From an uncultured Clostridia bacterium (GTDB lineage: Bacteria; Bacillota; Clostridia; TANB77; CAG-508): DNA of 15,808 bases. The first letter of the stretch is position 1. Each line of letters begins with the position of its first letter. The DNA lies in assembly GCA_934132805.1 (NCBI GenBank), contig CAKPAB010000030.1:1-15808 (forward strand), written 5' to 3'. The translations under genes and the position numbers were made by a program. Under the pieces are notes generated by a model, which saw only the letters and a list, made by a program, of their open reading frames with translations, searched no databases and was not told where the DNA came from. Shown in pieces: positions 13,778 through 15,808 of the stretch.

Positions 13778-14185
13778 TTACCCCCTTCCAAATTTTACAA
13801 GCATTGCAAATGCTAATGGTAAAACTTGGCATATAATTAATAATGTAACAAATGTTACTATTAAGCCCATTCCTTTTTCTAGTGTGTCTAGTTTTCTTAT
13901 ACCAATTACATATTGATGTATTGCTCCTATTGCTATTCCTAAAAAGCAAAATGGAATACTATATATTCTTACTAAATTTAAAATATATGCTACTAATCCA
14001 TATGCGTCTGAACCGTATTTTTGTCTATAATCTTCTAATGATTTTGTTTGTGTTTCTTTTATTTCTACTAGTTTACTTTCTGTTGTGTTGTCTATTGCTT
14101 TTTCTTCGGCATATACTGTATTTGTAAAAGTGCATATTCCTAAAGCAATTATTAATATTGTGAATATTGCGAATACTTTTTTCAT
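13778..14185 (-). CDS. Small exported two-helix membrane protein (VirB2/TrbC-like topology)
   Basis: A 135-residue protein from ATG 14185: signal peptide (MKKVFAIFTILIIALGICTF then ...TVYA, likely cut after residue 26), a charged segment (27-60), two hydrophobic helices (about 64-86 and 100-125) joined by a short basic loop (IRKLDTLEKG), and a short C-terminal KFGRG. Signal peptide plus two closely spaced helices is the topology of VirB2/TrbC pilins, but I see no sequence proof of that family. A frame extending to 14254 exists, but the -10 box at 14250-14255 overlaps its first codon, so the start must be further in; AAAGGGG lies about 9 bases before ATG 14185. The gene ends 3 bases before the composite gene and carries that gene's ribosome binding site. 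Confidence 0.72.
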   Translation of the reverse strand: MKKVFAIFTILIIALGICTFTNTVYAEEKAIDNTTESKLVEIKETQTKSLEDYRQKYGSDAYGLVAYILNLVRIYSIPFCFLGIAIGAIHQYVIGIRKLDTLEKGMGLIVTFVTLLIICQVLPLAFAMLVKFGRG

Positions 14186-14249
14186 TAATTTTTGCCCCTT
14201 TCTTTTTTTCTTAAAAGTACTTATTTTTTTACGTTTTTTATACCTATAT

Positions 14250-14278
14250 ATCATACAATATCTTCAAAAAAATATCAA
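14250..14278 (-). promoter_or_regulatory. Promoter of the two-helix protein and composite gene operon
   Basis: On the minus strand: TTGATA, a 17-base spacer, TATGAT, starting transcription near 14243. It lies in the 110-base gap after the glucosaminidase gene, where no strong terminator is visible. Read-through from the upstream promoter is therefore also possible. Confidence 0.7.
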
Positions 14279-14295
14279 GGAATTTTACAAAAATT

Positions 14296-15522
14296 TTACA
14301 TTTTGTTGTATAAATATTGCATTTTGGCAAAAACTACATTTGCCCAATTTTTATCGCTGGCATATTTTGTGTTTACTCCTTTTAATGTTGCCCCGTTATA
14401 ATATGTTCCTACTGCTTTTTCTCCTCCATAAATGTTTGTTCCTGCAGGATTCAAATAATATTTTACAAATACTCTTGCTAATAAATCTATGCTTTCCGAA
14501 TAGTCTGTAAAGTTGTATGCCCCATTGTATGGGTTTGAGTCATATGCTCCATAACCAAATAAATTATTTTTTTGTAATGCTATTTTTGATGTTCCCCATG
14601 CGCTTTCGTGTATTCCTACTGCTGCAACAAATATTCCATTTATATTATATTGTTTTTCTATGTAGTAAAAATATTCTGCATTGTTTTCAAATATTTTGTT
14701 TGTGTCTTTATTGTCTGTTAATACTTTTTTGAATTGTTCTAGTGTTAATCCACTTGGTTTGTTTAATTGCATATTTATGTTTAATGCTGATGACAATTGT
14801 TCTTTTGTTTTTGTTTCGTTTTGGCTTTCGCTTATATTTTGATTTTTATATATTGTGCATTCTGCTTTTACCCATCCTGTTATGTTTTGATATGCTATTT
14901 TGTACCAATTTTGTGTAATTTCTGTTACTTTTAGTTCGTCGTCTTTTTTTAATGTTGTTATTTTTCTGCTATTTTCTTCTGCTTCTGCTCTAACTGCTAA
15001 TTCGTCTGATGTTACATATATTGTATCCCCAACTTTTATTTTGTAGTTGCTTGTGTAATTTGCACCGCCTATTTCTATAATTTTGTTGGCTGATGCTTTT
15101 GTTATTGTTGCTTCTGTTTGTTCTTCTGATATTTTGTTACCGTTTTTGTCATATGTTGTTTTTATTGTTATTTCTTGTTTTCCTTGCCTTCCTTCTTGTA
15201 CAACTACTGATATTCCTTTTGGTATTTCTTTGTTTGTTCTATATTGTGTTAAATATTCTAGTATTTCTTCTTTTTTTGTTATTTGTTCTGTTTGTCCATC
15301 GTTTGTGTTTAGATTTATTATTTCATTTACGTCTATTGTACTTGCTTGGCTTATTTCTTCTTCTTCTTTTTCTGGGGTTGTTGTTGTTTCTTTTGCATAT
15401 GTTTTGTTTATTGGTAAGTACATGTTGCAAAACATTATTGTGTATAGTATTGCAAAAAATAAAAATGCTAGAATTATGATTGTTTTTAACGTTATTTTTA
15501 TTTTATTTTCTTTTGTTTTCAT
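14296..15522 (-). CDS. Membrane-anchored cell-wall hydrolase: G5, SH3b and glucosaminidase domains
   Basis: A 408-residue protein predicted to cut glycan strands of peptidoglycan at the cell surface. Order: basic N-terminus, one membrane helix (about 10-33, possibly an uncleaved signal anchor), an acidic linker, a G5-like domain (about 106-152, with EITIKTTYDKNG and KIIEIGG), an SH3b wall-binding domain (about 165-226, LAVRAEAEENSRKI to GWVKAECTIY), a Ser/Asn/Glu linker, and a LytG/GH73-type glucosaminidase domain (about 255-408) with the likely catalytic E306 in AVGIHESAWGTSKIA. I chose ATG 15522, preceded by AAAGGA at 7 bases. A longer frame from TTG 15612 is excluded because that TTG is the -35 box of the promoter. 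It opens the right-hand cluster and shares the cell-wall theme with ireB. Confidence 0.9.
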   Translation of the reverse strand: MKTKENKIKITLKTIIILAFLFFAILYTIMFCNMYLPINKTYAKETTTTPEKEEEEISQASTIDVNEIINLNTNDGQTEQITKKEEILEYLTQYRTNKEIPKGISVVVQEGRQGKQEITIKTTYDKNGNKISEEQTEATITKASANKIIEIGGANYTSNYKIKVGDTIYVTSDELAVRAEAEENSRKITTLKKDDELKVTEITQNWYKIAYQNITGWVKAECTIYKNQNISESQNETKTKEQLSSALNINMQLNKPSGLTLEQFKKVLTDNKDTNKIFENNAEYFYYIEKQYNINGIFVAAVGIHESAWGTSKIALQKNNLFGYGAYDSNPYNGAYNFTDYSESIDLLARVFVKYYLNPAGTNIYGGEKAVGTYYNGATLKGVNTKYASDKNWANVVFAKMQYLYNKM

Positions 15523-15583
15523 TGTTTTTTCCTTTCGTTTTTCTTTTTTATTTTGAAAATTGTTTTTGCTTTTTTCTACTATT

Positions 15584-15612
15584 ATTTTAATATTTCTGTG
15601 TTTTTTTGTCAA
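15584..15612 (-). promoter_or_regulatory. Near-consensus sigma-A promoter of the glucosaminidase gene
   Basis: On the minus strand: TTGACA, a 17-base spacer, TAAAAT. Start near 15577, about 55 bases before ATG 15522. It overlaps the first codons of a longer open frame and so fixes the true start of the gene. Confidence 0.88.
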
Positions 15613-15646
15613 TGGAAATTTTATTTTTGAATTTTTGTATTTATTT

Positions 15647-15808
15647 TTAGTTGTTACTGTTCACAGCCAATAAAATTACTGTTTGTGTGGCACCCATTCC
15701 CCTTGGGTAATTGGATATATTTGAGATTTCATCCGTTTGATTGGAGTGAAAAATAGAAAATCTTAAATAAAAAACTGAGGAATGCTCACGGGAAAACTGT
15801 ATATATGT
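15647..15808 (-). other. Open frame at the window edge, probably part of a dispersed repeat
   Basis: A frame of 53 codons is open from the right edge to a TAA at 15647, ending in YPRGMGATQTVILLAVNSNN. It has no recognisable domain. Short symmetries fill the same stretch: CTGT-TC-ACAG at 15657-15666 and ACCCA/TGGGT around 15692-15708. Its base composition is richer in G and C than the neighbouring spacer. The GTTCACAG core (15659-15666) also occurs at the outer end of the 192-bp element (8287-8294). I think it more likely to be the end of an intergenic repeat than a real gene, but the cut prevents a decision. The 34 bases between it and the promoter at 15612 show nothing. Confidence 0.3.

Noticed and set aside
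15083..15556. Plus-strand open frame of 157 codons with hydrophobic stretches
   Set aside because: It is antisense to the glucosaminidase gene and runs into its leader; there is no initiation signal.
15523..15612. Longer N-terminus of the glucosaminidase gene from TTG 15612
   Set aside because: The TTG is part of a TTGACA -35 box with a 17-base spacer to TAAAAT, so this stretch is promoter and leader, not coding.

Overview
The window is AT-rich, and every gene I can support lies on the minus strand, so transcription runs from position 15808 down to 1. The gene set points to a Gram-positive member of the Clostridia, probably an uncultured gut-type lineage: RNase Y, the ireB-ruvX-DUF1292 cluster, a split transketolase, a FemAB-type aminoacyltransferase, a DUF1189 membrane protein, strong GGAGG ribosome binding sites and sigma-A promoters. 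The species cannot be told from the sequence. No rRNA, tRNA, CRISPR array or complete insertion sequence was seen.

In transcription order, the right end (15808-14296) holds a repeat-like open frame cut by the window edge, then a near-consensus promoter and a membrane-anchored cell-wall hydrolase (G5, SH3b and glucosaminidase domains). A second promoter at 14250-14278 starts what looks like an operon. It encodes a small exported two-helix membrane protein, a 795-residue composite protein (receiver-like domain, two AT-hooks, six acidic LPG repeats and a ParA/CpaE-like ATPase domain with a ruined P-loop), and a membrane-bound GAF plus degenerate GGDEF protein. Tightly spaced housekeeping genes ireB, ruvX and DUF1292 follow and end at a clear terminator. 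In Bacillus subtilis the matching trio (yrzL-yrrK-yrzB) follows alaS; here the signalling-like genes take that upstream place.

The middle (9006-7124) holds a four-helix membrane protein of unknown function with a possible 10-codon leader peptide. Next is a 192-bp inverted-repeat element with 46-bp arms, and then the promoter of a second operon. That operon (8185 to about 2265) encodes a FemAB peptidoglycan bridge enzyme, a divergent alanine racemase, a DUF1189 membrane protein, FtsH and, after a terminator-like hairpin, the N-terminal half of transketolase without its C-terminal partner. The theme is cell wall and membrane quality control.

The left end (2172-1) has RNase Y with its own promoter and terminator. 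A further promoter follows, driving a 27-codon ORF built on an (AG)11 microsatellite and then the start of a type IV prepilin-like gene that runs off the edge.

The best candidates for something undescribed are the composite AT-hook/LPG-repeat/pseudo-ATPase protein with its coupled partners, the microsatellite-containing leader ORF before the prepilin, and the 192-bp inverted-repeat element.
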